Shown here piece after piece: positions 1-7,600 of a stretch of 18,700 nt of DNA (within the stretch, counting starts at the first letter, position 1; each line of letters begins with the position of its first letter). The position numbers were made by a program, and so were the translations under genes. Where the stretch lies: positions 1-18,700 of the forward strand of contig URSI01000007.1 in the NCBI GenBank assembly GCA_900550505.1, in the 5' to 3' direction. The notes below the pieces were generated by a model. It saw only the letters and a program-made list of their open reading frames with translations. It did no database searches and was not told the origin of the DNA. Source of the DNA: an uncultured Eubacteriales bacterium (GTDB lineage Bacteria > Bacillota > Clostridia > Oscillospirales > CAG-382).

Positions 1-407
1 AATTTGCGAATGAAGAAATAATCGAAGCATATAACTTTGCAGTAGATATACTAAAGCGCTTGTATTCGGATGACGCCATCGGTTTTTTTGCTGTTGATTT
101 ATCAAGTCATTATTTCAATATTGCCTTGGAATATGCTACGATGAACGATAGTGAAAACACCATAAAGGCTCTAAAGGATAGTTGCAGATATGCAATCGTC
201 GATGCCAATCTAAAGGATATAGACTATACTTCCCCTATGGTAAATCGTTTAAAATATAGAGCGTCAGATACATCGAAAAACTATAAGGGTAACTCTTGCA
301 ATCTTAGACTTAAAGACCTTGAGGATAACAGATTTGATTTTGTAAGAAACGAGAATGTATTCAAAAAAATCATTTCAGACCTCGAAAAATATGCTGAAAA
401 AATCTAA
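1..407 (+). CDS. C-terminal part of HTH-type regulator-like protein (5' truncated by window edge)
   Basis: The frame is open from base 3 to the TAA at 405-407, so about 134 residues are visible and the start lies outside the window. The end of the chain (a YTS.MVNRLKY segment, then a DTSKNY segment, then LKDLED.RFDF and a basic end with KKYAEK-like character) resembles the tail I know from clostridial XRE-type helix-turn-helix regulators that carry an alpha-helical, TPR-like sensor region after the HTH. The HTH itself is not in the window, so the family call rests on this tail alone. The gene is clearly AT-richer than most of the window. A terminator hairpin follows directly. Its neighbour is tRNA-Pro on the other strand. 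It could instead be an unrelated all-alpha protein. Confidence 0.6.
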   Translation, partial: FANEEIIEAYNFAVDILKRLYSDDAIGFFAVDLSSHYFNIALEYATMNDSENTIKALKDSCRYAIVDANLKDIDYTSPMVNRLKYRASDTSKNYKGNSCNLRLKDLEDNRFDFVRNENVFKKIISDLEKYAEKI

Positions 408-413
408 TATTGA

Positions 414-453
414 AGCCTCCGATAAGAATCAAAATATTGTCGGAGGCTATTTT
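414..453 (+). terminator. Intrinsic terminator after the HTH-like gene
   Basis: A perfect 9-bp stem (AGCCTCCGA at 414-422 with TCGGAGGCT at 440-448) with a 17-nt loop is followed by ATTTTC. It starts 7 bases after the stop codon of the upstream gene. Confidence 0.75.
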
Positions 454-486
454 CATTTCTTGCTATTAAAGTTAGGATACTCAAAT

Positions 487-538
487 AAAACAAATAATCC
501 GAACGCTTCTCCAAGTAAGAGAACGTTCGGATTATTTT
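487..538 (-). terminator. Terminator of tRNA-Pro, probably bidirectional
   Basis: A perfect 13-bp stem is formed by 493-505 (AATAATCCGAACG) and 524-536. On the minus strand it lies 6 bases past the tRNA 3' end and runs into a T-rich tract (TTTGTTTTATTTG). On the plus strand it is followed by TTCATG only, so termination is likely stronger for the tRNA transcript. Confidence 0.8.
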
Positions 539-542
539 CATG

Positions 543-619
543 TGGTCGGAGTGAGAGGATTTGAACCTCCGGCCTCTTGGTCCCGAACCAAGCGCTCTAC
601 CAAACTGAGCCACACCCCG
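543..619 (-). tRNA. tRNA-Pro (anticodon CGG)
   Basis: Read on the minus strand this is a 77-nt cloverleaf. The 7-bp acceptor stem (CGGGGTG with CACTCCG, one G-T pair) is followed by discriminator A and an encoded CCA (543-545). The anticodon arm is CTTGG-TTCGGGA-CCAAG, giving anticodon CGG, which reads CCG proline codons. The T arm carries GGTTCAAATCC. A consensus promoter lies just upstream (640-668) and a hairpin terminator just downstream, so the gene is a complete single-gene transcription unit. Confidence 0.97.
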
Positions 620-639
620 GACAAAGCTTACGAGACAGC

Positions 640-668
640 ATTATAATACATTGTCGGATGTTTGTCAA
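640..668 (-). promoter_or_regulatory. Consensus sigma-70 promoter of tRNA-Pro
   Basis: On the minus strand: -35 TTGACA (663-668), a 17-bp spacer, -10 TATAAT (640-645), all perfect consensus, about 20 bases before the tRNA 5' end. T-rich sequence upstream of the -35 (669-700 on this strand) resembles an UP element. The IS30 copy ends about 40 bp upstream and leaves this promoter whole. Confidence 0.9.
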
Positions 669-705
669 GTAAAAAATAAAAAACAAATCTGCATTTTTAA
701 AAAAC

Positions 706-1743
706 CTAAATTGCAATATCAAATAGGACATTATGAAAAACAAAATCAGAGCAGTGGTAATTGAAGATTTTACGAGGCAAATGATTGATCCAATGTTCGA
801 CAAACGCTACTTGTTCATCGGTAATGTTATCAAATGACTTTCCTTTCGGGAAGAAGCGGCGAACGAGAGAGTTTTGCTTTTCGTTTGTACCTCTTTCGTA
901 AGATGAATAGGGATGGGCATAGTACACTTTTGTTGATTTGGGCAGATAAGAGCCCAAATCAACAAATTCGCTGCCGTTGTCGCTTGTGACAGACTTGAAA
1001 ACGGTTTCAAAACGATCTCCGTAGTGCTCTGCAATCTTTTCAAGTCCGAGACGAACGGCATCACTGCTTCGAGACGGTATTTTTACAAGATGCCGTTTGC
1101 GTGTCAGTCTTTCGTCTAACGAGAGCAGTACCGATGATGATTCCTTTTTGCCCACGATGGTATCGATCTCCCAATGACCAAATGCGGTGCGGTTATTGAT
1201 TTCATCGGATCTTTCTTCTATGCTCATGCCGAAAATCCGCTTGTTTTGTTTGCATTTGTCTGTGCGGCTTTTCCTCTTCACTCTCAACGGTAAATCTATG
1301 TTCCTGACCTTCAACATGCGTTTGTCGATGTAGTTATAGAGAGTCTTTGTGCTTACGATTGCCTGAAACCTTCCGCTCAGCTTTGCCTCTCCGCAGACCG
1401 CGTCCGGTGACATCTTGTTTTCAAGGATCTGCTTTTCCGCATAGCGCACGAAGTCATAAGCTTCCATGATCTTCATTGGCGGACGGCTGTTTTTCCTGTT
1501 TTCCTCATACACTCGCTGGCCTGCGTCCCAAAAATATCGTTGATACTTCTTCAGATTAGTATCTATTTGCTCAACTGTTCCGCGATTCAGCTCATAGTAC
1601 AAGGTTGAACGGGATATTCCTACAGCCCGCGCTATTTGCACTTTCGGCAACCCTTGACGAAGCAATATTTCAATTTGTGCACGTTTTTCTCTTGTCAAGT
1701 GTTGGAATTTCCTCTGTGATGTGGTATAATGTTCTTGAGCCAT
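706..1743 (-). CDS. IS30-family DDE transposase
   Basis: This is a 345-residue protein of normal length for the family. It catalyses cut-and-join transposition of its own element. An N-terminal HTH (LTREKRAQIEILLRQG..., then VGISRSTLYYELNRG, residues 17-55) binds the IS ends. The RNase H-fold catalytic core shows HWEID (D194), SDNGSEF (D255) and ERGTNEKQN (E288), the three DDE residues in the IS30 arrangement, followed by RRFFPKG and a HLPRKIFNY motif. The frame is intact, so the enzyme may be active. The start ATG at 1741-1743 has GGAGG 7 bases upstream (1750-1754 on the plus strand). There is no clear terminator after the stop, so transcripts may run on towards tRNA-Pro on the same strand. 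Confidence 0.95.
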   Translation of the reverse strand: MAQEHYTTSQRKFQHLTREKRAQIEILLRQGLPKVQIARAVGISRSTLYYELNRGTVEQIDTNLKKYQRYFWDAGQRVYEENRKNSRPPMKIMEAYDFVRYAEKQILENKMSPDAVCGEAKLSGRFQAIVSTKTLYNYIDKRMLKVRNIDLPLRVKRKSRTDKCKQNKRIFGMSIEERSDEINNRTAFGHWEIDTIVGKKESSSVLLSLDERLTRKRHLVKIPSRSSDAVRLGLEKIAEHYGDRFETVFKSVTSDNGSEFVDLGSYLPKSTKVYYAHPYSSYERGTNEKQNSLVRRFFPKGKSFDNITDEQVAFVEHWINHLPRKIFNYHCSDFVFHNVLFDIAI

Positions 1744-1834
1744 AGCAGACCTCCGTGGTTTTTGGTGTGTGGTTACTTCAATTATACCACGTCTGCTATG
1801 ACTCTTTCTATATGTACTATTTCATTTTACAATG
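707..1834 (-). mobile_element. IS30-family insertion sequence, complete
   Basis: One transposase gene nearly fills the element. Imperfect terminal inverted repeats are visible: 710-728 against the reverse complement of 1815-1833, 15 of 19 positions identical, both beginning ATTG at the outer end. The left repeat overlaps the 3' end of the transposase gene, as in several IS30 members. A possible 4-bp direct repeat AACC lies at 703-706 and 1835-1838. If this is the target duplication, the element spans 707-1834, and the last base of the transposase stop codon would come from the target. The exact ends are uncertain by a few bases. Confidence 0.8.
1741..1800 (-). promoter_or_regulatory. Transposase promoter inside an RBS-sequestering inverted repeat
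   Basis: On the minus strand an extended -10 (TGGTATAAT, hexamer at 1781-1786) lies about 40 bases before the start codon, without a good -35. A perfect 10-bp inverted repeat brackets it: 1741-1750 (containing the start codon) and 1791-1800. An inner GTGGT/ACCAC pairing would leave GGAG of the ribosome binding site in a bulge. A transcript starting at this promoter lacks the upstream arm. A transcript entering from outside would carry both arms and fold over the RBS and AUG. Confidence 0.65.
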
Positions 1835-2260
1835 AACCAACTTTTTACGGATACCGTTTGCAGCGCCGCCTTTTTGACGCAGGACGCAGGCGTGCATTCG
1901 CGATATCTTGATGAAACGGGTGTGGTAACAACGGGCAAACGCTTTACAAAAAACGATGCCGGATTCGTCTGCGCACATTGCGGCGCCGAGGTGCCTCCGC
2001 TCGGATACAGCTCGCGCAACCACTGCCCTCATTGTCTCTGGTCGCTCCACGTCGATGTGATGCCCGGAGACCGCGCCTGCGAATGCAAAGGGGCGATGCG
2101 CCCGGTAGCCGTGGACATTTCCCCGCGCTCACGCCGCGGGCTCGTGATCACGCACAAATGCGAGAAATGCTCTGCGGTCTCACGCAATTCGGCAGCGGAC
2201 GACGACAACGAAGAAGAATTGCTCAGGCTGACGAACGTTTATAACAGAGGTGCCAAATGA
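1832..2260 (+). CDS. RNHCP-domain zinc-finger-like protein, 5' end possibly altered by the IS
   Basis: The core (residues about 36-121) matches the RNHCP family, named for the RNHCP motif seen here at 62-66. Paired cysteines CxxC at 47/50, 65/68 and 110/113, plus C83 and C85, suggest metal binding. The biochemical role of the family is not known to me. Family members usually begin only a few residues before the KRFTKNDAGFVC segment, so the first 30 or so residues here are unusual. The ATG at 1832-1834 straddles the right end of the IS30 copy and has no Shine-Dalgarno; a GTG at 1922 is another possible start, also without a good one. The native start may have been lost to the insertion. The gene overlaps the next one by ATGA, suggesting co-translation. 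Confidence 0.75.
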   Translation: MNQLFTDTVCSAAFLTQDAGVHSRYLDETGVVTTGKRFTKNDAGFVCAHCGAEVPPLGYSSRNHCPHCLWSLHVDVMPGDRACECKGAMRPVAVDISPRSRRGLVITHKCEKCSAVSRNSAADDDNEEELLRLTNVYNRGAK

Positions 2261-3249
2261 ACAAGCTGTTGGATTCATACTGGTTCAGGTTGACAGTGGC
2301 ATCGCTCCTGGCTTTCGGCGGGTGCTATCTCACCCTGGCGGATACAGGCGTGCTGTCTTCGATACCGTTTATGCTCATATGCGGAGCGATCGCCGCAATA
2401 GTCATGCCGCGGACGGCGGTGACGGCGGCTCTGTTTGCTGTTTTTTCCCTCGTGTATTCTTCTGTATACAACGACACTCTTGAAGCGATACTGACGGAAT
2501 TTACGGCGTGCATGCTGCTGGCTCTGGCAGGAATGGCGGCGGTAAAGCTGTTGCAGCACAGAAACACGATACGCATGGTGGCATCGGCGCTCTGTGTCGT
2601 TGCGGCGCTTGCCGCAGGTGTTTTTTTGTACGGTGACATCTTAAACGCGCTGCGTGCCGAAAATGCGCTGTCAAAATATATCAGCGAGTCGTATCAGGGC
2701 GAGTTCGGCGGCTACAGCATCGAATACGACCGTGAGCATCACCGGTTTCAGGCAGTACCTGTCATACCGTCCGCACCGACCGAGACCGGCGTCAGCATAG
2801 CTTATGAGGACGGGACCATACGCGACGGGTATATAAAATATGTCGAGTCACGACTGATGCGCGCACCGTTACTGAAGCTTACCGATGCTCTGCGTGCGTC
2901 GTTCCCGTCTGTCGGCTTCAGGATATATGCGGCCGGCATCGGCAATTACCCCGAAGGACAGGTGACACTGCTTGACACAACGGACTATTCGTCCGACTGC
3001 TCATACTATGTATACATCACGCAGGATATGATGACGGACGACATGCTCGAGCTGTGCGGAGATTTTGTAAGGGCAGCCGTTGAATCCGGCATAGATTTCA
3101 GACAAATAACTTTTGTCAGCGGTTACAGGGGTGCGAAGGTCGTAGAGCTGACGCTTGTACCGTCGCTGATATACGGCACGCTTTCGGAGGCGGCAGTCAG
3201 ATTCGACATTGTGCGATTTACACTCTCAAACACCGATTACACGGTATAG
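2257..3249 (+). CDS. Unrecognised membrane protein with extracytoplasmic C-terminal domain
   Basis: I do not recognise this 330-residue family. About five hydrophobic segments are visible in the first 130 residues (roughly 8-27, 32-51, 53-72, 78-98, 105-127). A 200-residue soluble region follows (130-330). It has a mixed alpha/beta look, with no cysteine-pair or catalytic motif I can name. By the usual charge pattern the soluble part could face either side. The start ATG overlaps the stop of the RNHCP gene and has AGAGG upstream, so the two are probably one operon. A strong terminator follows 4 bases after the stop. GC content matches the window core, so there is no sign of recent transfer. 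Confidence 0.75.
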   Translation: MNKLLDSYWFRLTVASLLAFGGCYLTLADTGVLSSIPFMLICGAIAAIVMPRTAVTAALFAVFSLVYSSVYNDTLEAILTEFTACMLLALAGMAAVKLLQHRNTIRMVASALCVVAALAAGVFLYGDILNALRAENALSKYISESYQGEFGGYSIEYDREHHRFQAVPVIPSAPTETGVSIAYEDGTIRDGYIKYVESRLMRAPLLKLTDALRASFPSVGFRIYAAGIGNYPEGQVTLLDTTDYSSDCSYYVYITQDMMTDDMLELCGDFVRAAVESGIDFRQITFVSGYRGAKVVELTLVPSLIYGTLSEAAVRFDIVRFTLSNTDYTV

Positions 3250-3253
3250 AAAA

Positions 3254-3283
3254 GGCGGCAGTAAATTTCCTGCCGCCGTTTTT
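3254..3283 (+). terminator. Intrinsic terminator of the RNHCP/membrane-protein unit
   Basis: An 8-bp perfect stem (GGCGGCAG at 3254-3261, CTGCCGCC at 3270-3277) with an 8-nt loop is followed by GTTTTT. Confidence 0.85.
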
Positions 3284-3339
3284 ATACTGCGGCGACGGTG
3301 TTACGGAAGGTCGGGCAATCAAAAGGAGGCGAAAAAATC

Positions 3340-4215
3340 ATGACACTGCGTAAGTACATCACAAAACAGACGATAGAAAAAGGCTGGTCAGGGGATAAAA
3401 AATATTGTGTGACCGACGACTGCGGAAATAAATTTCTTCTTCGTGTTTCGCCGTCCGAGCAATACGCGCGGAAGAAAACCGAATATGAGCTCATGTGCCG
3501 GGTAGCGGCGCTCGGTGTGCCCATGTGCAAACCGTTGGAATTCGGACTGTCCGACGAAGGAGTTTATTCCCTCCAGACCTGGATAGAAGGAGTCGATGCC
3601 GAGGAAGCCGTGCACACACTTGCAAGCGACGAACAATACTTTTACGGCTTTGAGTCGGGAAGGATATTGAAACAGATACATAAAATCCCCGCGCCTGAAG
3701 GGACGGAAGACTGGGAGACATATTTCAACCGCAAAGCGGATCACAAGATCAAGATGTACAATGAATGTCCCCTCAAGTACGAAAACGGACAGGCATTCAT
3801 CGATTATATCAACGCTCACAGGCACCTGCTCAAAGGACGTCCCATGACATATCAGCACGGCGATTACCATATTGGAAACATGATGATAGGCAATGACAAG
3901 CGGCTGTACGTCATCGACTTCAACCGACATGACTTCGGAGACCCGTGGGAGGAATTCAACCGGATAGTGTGGTGCGCCCAGTCCGCCCCACTGTTTGCCG
4001 CCGGAATGGTCAACGGCTATTTCGACGATGAGCCGCCGGGCGACTTCTGGGAGCTGCTCGCTCTTTACATCAGCAGCAACACCTTATCCTCTCTGCCCTG
4101 GGCGATCCCTTTCGGACAAAGTCAGGTTCAGGTAATGGTAAATCAGGCAAAGGATGTCCTGAGATGGTACGAAAACATGACCGATCCCGTTCCGGGGTGG
4201 TACAAAGGTTTATAA
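3340..4215 (+). CDS. Phosphotransferase of the APH/choline-kinase fold
   Basis: This 291-residue protein should transfer phosphate from ATP to a small hydroxylated compound in the cytosol. The substrate cannot be read from sequence. It shows the APH catalytic loop HGDYHIGN (H173, D175, N180) and the metal-binding IDFNRHDFGDPWEE segment (D193) 13 residues later. The N-lobe segment KFLLRVS probably carries the nucleotide-binding strand. The start at 3340 is chosen because AAAGGAGG lies at 3322-3329; an upstream ATG at 3298 has no RBS and sits next to the preceding terminator. No promoter is obvious in the short gap before it. Related clostridial proteins are usually annotated aminoglycoside phosphotransferase by fold only, and nothing here points to drug resistance. 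Confidence 0.85.
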   Translation: MTLRKYITKQTIEKGWSGDKKYCVTDDCGNKFLLRVSPSEQYARKKTEYELMCRVAALGVPMCKPLEFGLSDEGVYSLQTWIEGVDAEEAVHTLASDEQYFYGFESGRILKQIHKIPAPEGTEDWETYFNRKADHKIKMYNECPLKYENGQAFIDYINAHRHLLKGRPMTYQHGDYHIGNMMIGNDKRLYVIDFNRHDFGDPWEEFNRIVWCAQSAPLFAAGMVNGYFDDEPPGDFWELLALYISSNTLSSLPWAIPFGQSQVQVMVNQAKDVLRWYENMTDPVPGWYKGL

Positions 4216-4665
4216 ACAGCCGATGCGGTTCATCAGCCGGCTTGGCCGAACGGCTGCCATCCGTTTTATGCCGTGCCAAGCTTCCGGACGTCTGCACTTG
4301 ATACGTATCTGTCACACTGCCGCTCCACTTTTCACATGCAGCAAATGTCGCGGAAAAACTTACAAATCATGTATTTGAATATACAATTTTACAAAATTTC
4401 TGTCGTCAGAGTTTCAAAAAGTCAAAAATCCGTCAGGTTGGTATGACGATAACCGAAACAGACTCAAAGTTAATTTTTATTAGGATATTTTACACCGTAT
4501 TTTCATGCGAAATGTGAAAAAATTGTTGACATTCAATGAACAGCATGTTAAAATACCGGCAGATGGTATACATTGCGTGCTGATGTGCGCCCGGTGACCG
4601 CGCCGGCCGCGCTGCGGCCAAGGCAGCGGATACCCATAAAAATACATCAGAGAAAGGAATCCCAA
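4216..4665. other. 450-bp intergenic region with the promoter of the large surface-protein gene
   Basis: The first 100 bases are GC-rich, with a weak hairpin (CAGCCG 4234-4239, CGGCTG 4251-4256, then CCATCCGTTTTA) that might end the kinase transcript. The stretch 4340-4525 is AT-rich and shows no open frame I would call coding on either strand. A promoter follows at 4526-4554. The 110-nt leader holds a compact hairpin GGCCGC-GCT-GCGGCC at 4605-4619. I see no known riboswitch. Confidence 0.6.
4526..4554 (+). promoter_or_regulatory. Sigma-70 promoter for the surface-protein gene
   Basis: -35 TTGACA (4526-4531), 17-bp spacer, -10 TAAAAT (4549-4554). The predicted start near 4561 leaves a leader of about 105 nt before the ATG at 4666. 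Confidence 0.85.
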
Positions 4666-7600
4666 ATGAAAAAAGCATTAGCACTGTTTCTCACGGCGCT
4701 CATGGTTCTTTCGGTCTGCGTCATCCCCGGCATCGCAGCAGGTCCGGAAGAAATAGTCATTAACGGCGTGCTCGATGACTCCGGCTGGATATCCAGCGAC
4801 TGGATACACGTCGACAACGAGACCGGTCGTTTTCAGTCTGCCGGTTTTGTGGGCACCAACCTGTCTTTCGATTTCCAGATGCGCACCGACGACACCAATC
4901 TGTACGTTGCGGCGAAGCTCAATCAGGCTCCCGTTAAGATCAGCTCGGCTACCAAGCTGCGTCTCTGGTCCTTCATCAAAGGCGCTACCGTCGGTGGCGC
5001 GGAAAGCACGTTGTATCAGAACTTCATCGATTTCGATTTCGACGATGTCAACAACACTTTTAACGTCTCTGCGAAGACCAACACCTCCGCCACTGAAAAC
5101 AAAGGTGCCAACTGGTCTGTCGAAAATGTAAATCAGATAACTGCCGCGTCTGTAGTCGAGGACGACAGCGCGGTCATCGAGTTCTCTGTACCGCTCGCAC
5201 TGCTGGGCGCGACCGCGGAAACGAAGGAGATCCAATTCTACATCAATCTCCAGCAGGACAACGTCCTCAAGACCGAGGCGACCGATACCGAAGAGGCCGT
5301 TTACGCTTACAACGCGCTTTATTACGGCAAGTTCTCCGACAGTACCACCGAGGACGCTCTTGCCAACCTTCCCTACAAGAAGTGGGACGAGACCGGTTCG
5401 ATAAAGCTCGACCTCGCCGCCGCCAGCCTGATCGACATTGACGGCGTGTTTGACGAGCTCTTCTGGGCCGACAGCTCATGGACAAATGTCGACAATGAGA
5501 GCGGCTGGTTCCAGACAGCTGACTATGCAGAAGAGAATTTCAACTACGATTACCAGATGTTCGAGTACGGCGGCAATCTGTTCATAGGTGTAAAGTTCAA
5601 TCAGGCACCGAACTTCACCAAGCTTGAGCAGACCGGCGCCACAAACCTCAGGCTGTGGATTGATACTGCTCCGCTCATCCTGGACGGTGCCGGTGTCGAT
5701 GCACGCAACCAGCTGATGGACTTTACTTATGACAAGAGTGAAGGGGCGACCTCGATAGTCAAGATGACCAGATGTGACGGCATCACTGAAACATCTGACG
5801 TTGTATACGCTGCCACAGAGGGTGACGACTACCTCTACATGGAGATAATGATCCCGCTCGCATCGCTCGGCATAACGACCGATTCCGCGATGAGAGTCCT
5901 CTTCACGGGCAGCCAGGATAACCTCCTCCAGACCTCGGCTGTGGAAGACGATCCCGAAACAACGGATGTTGATGAGACCGCTGAGGCTGTTTACGCCTAC
6001 AACGCTCTCCATTCCATGGATCCGGAGACTCCCGACATCGCCAATTACTGGAAGACAACGACTCCCTGGGGCAAAGCTTTCAAGGTAGAGGACATATCAT
6101 ATGTGACTCGTCTTGCTGAGAGCACGGGAAGCTTTGACCAGTTTGAGGCAGTCCACAACGCGGCGCTCGGCGCGGATTATGTTGTGTACCGCACCGACGG
6201 AGGCAATAAGTGGCTCGTCAAATACGATGAAGAAGAGGGTAAGGTATGCTACTTTGACCCTGCCACCGGCGAAAAGGACGTTGATGCCTCGCAGGGCACA
6301 ACATGGTACGGCGAATACACCGACGGCAGACTCACCGACGGCGTGGGCATTGATGCCTATGATCCTACCGGTGCCAACTCTGTCAGTTATTATTTCGGCA
6401 ACTCTGAGATCATCGTTGACCTCGGCGAGGTGGACGACGACCTGTATGCTTTTGGATTCAGCATATCGGGCGGAAGCTGGGGCATTTCTCATCCTTATTC
6501 CGTTGAGGTATATGTTTCCGACGACGGCGAACTCTGGACAAAGGCCGGTCCTACTCAGTACCGCGATTCCGCAATAGTAACCACCCCGGAAGAACTTCCG
6601 GGAGAAGGAAGCTACTGGAGCGGTTTCAATTTCAATATCGTTCTCCCCTACACGGTCTCGGGACGCTATGTCAAGTTCATCAGCAATTCCGGATCGCATC
6701 TGTGGGCGAACGAAATTGAAATCTATTCCAACGCCGATCCCGATAAGCTTTACGTCAATGCTATAATTGATCCCGATGGCAACGGCGTGTATTACAGCCC
6801 CGCCGGTATCCACTTTGCACAGACTGGTAACGGCGTACAGCTCGGCGGCGCACAGCGCATCATATACTTTGCAGAGGCAGGCGAATACACCGTGCCGGAT
6901 TGGCACCGTGCAGTGGTATTTGCACCTACCGAAGAGGCCGGTGTATACGAGATCACGGATGTCATATCCACATACCAGAACAGCGGCACATTTGATGTTG
7001 CTGCGGGTGGTTTCGTATTCACCTCCAACGAGGGCAACGGTATCGAATATGTTGAGGAAGGCTGTCCGAGCGAACAGACCGCCGAAGGTTTCCTCAATTA
7101 CGCAGCAATTCCTCAGCTCACCGTCGGACAGACGGCTCGTCTGTACAACATCAATCTTGAACTGCTCACCTGTGCACGAGCGTACCAGGCATATATCGCA
7201 TTTGACTATCCCGACCTTGACATCTCGAACGAATACGTGGCAGGCGGTCTTGAATACAACGCGATAGATTTTGACGCCTTTAAGATAGGCGGCGACAATC
7301 TTGCCCTTAACGCCACATATCACCATGTGTGCAACGTGAACGATTCTTACGTTGATACCGACGGCAAAGAGCTTACCGACGGCGTTATCGGCACTGGCGA
7401 TCCCAGCGATGCCGCATGGATCGGTCTGAGCGGAAGCGACAACATCGGCGGTAACGAGCGTTATCTCAGCGTCATCGACCTCGGCGCGATCAAGTCGGTT
7501 GCCAAGTTCTCTGCCACCTACCTGAGCCAGGGTTGGGGCATCGGCATCCCCGCCACCGTCTCGTTCTACGGTTCTGTTGACGGCGAAAACTATTTCTACA

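Noticed and set aside
543..1834. IS30 as evidence of a composite transposon or resistance island
   Set aside because: Only one IS copy is in the window and neighbouring genes are ordinary. No second copy brackets them.
3298..3339. Upstream start of the phosphotransferase
   Set aside because: It lacks an RBS and would place translation across the AAAGGAGG that clearly serves the ATG at 3340.
3340..4215. Aminoglycoside resistance gene
   Set aside because: Only the fold-level HGD and DF motifs are present. No similarity to named APH resistance enzymes can be recognised and no resistance context exists.
4605..4619. GC-rich leader hairpin as riboswitch or attenuator
   Set aside because: The stem is 6 bp with a 3-nt loop, without T tract or conserved aptamer elements, so nothing beyond a simple hairpin can be supported.
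6097..7326. Long minus-strand open frame of 409 codons inside the surface-protein gene
   Set aside because: It lies wholly antisense to a gene with clear domains, signal peptide and RBS, and its translation resembles no protein family. It arises from the GC-rich codon pattern of the plus strand.
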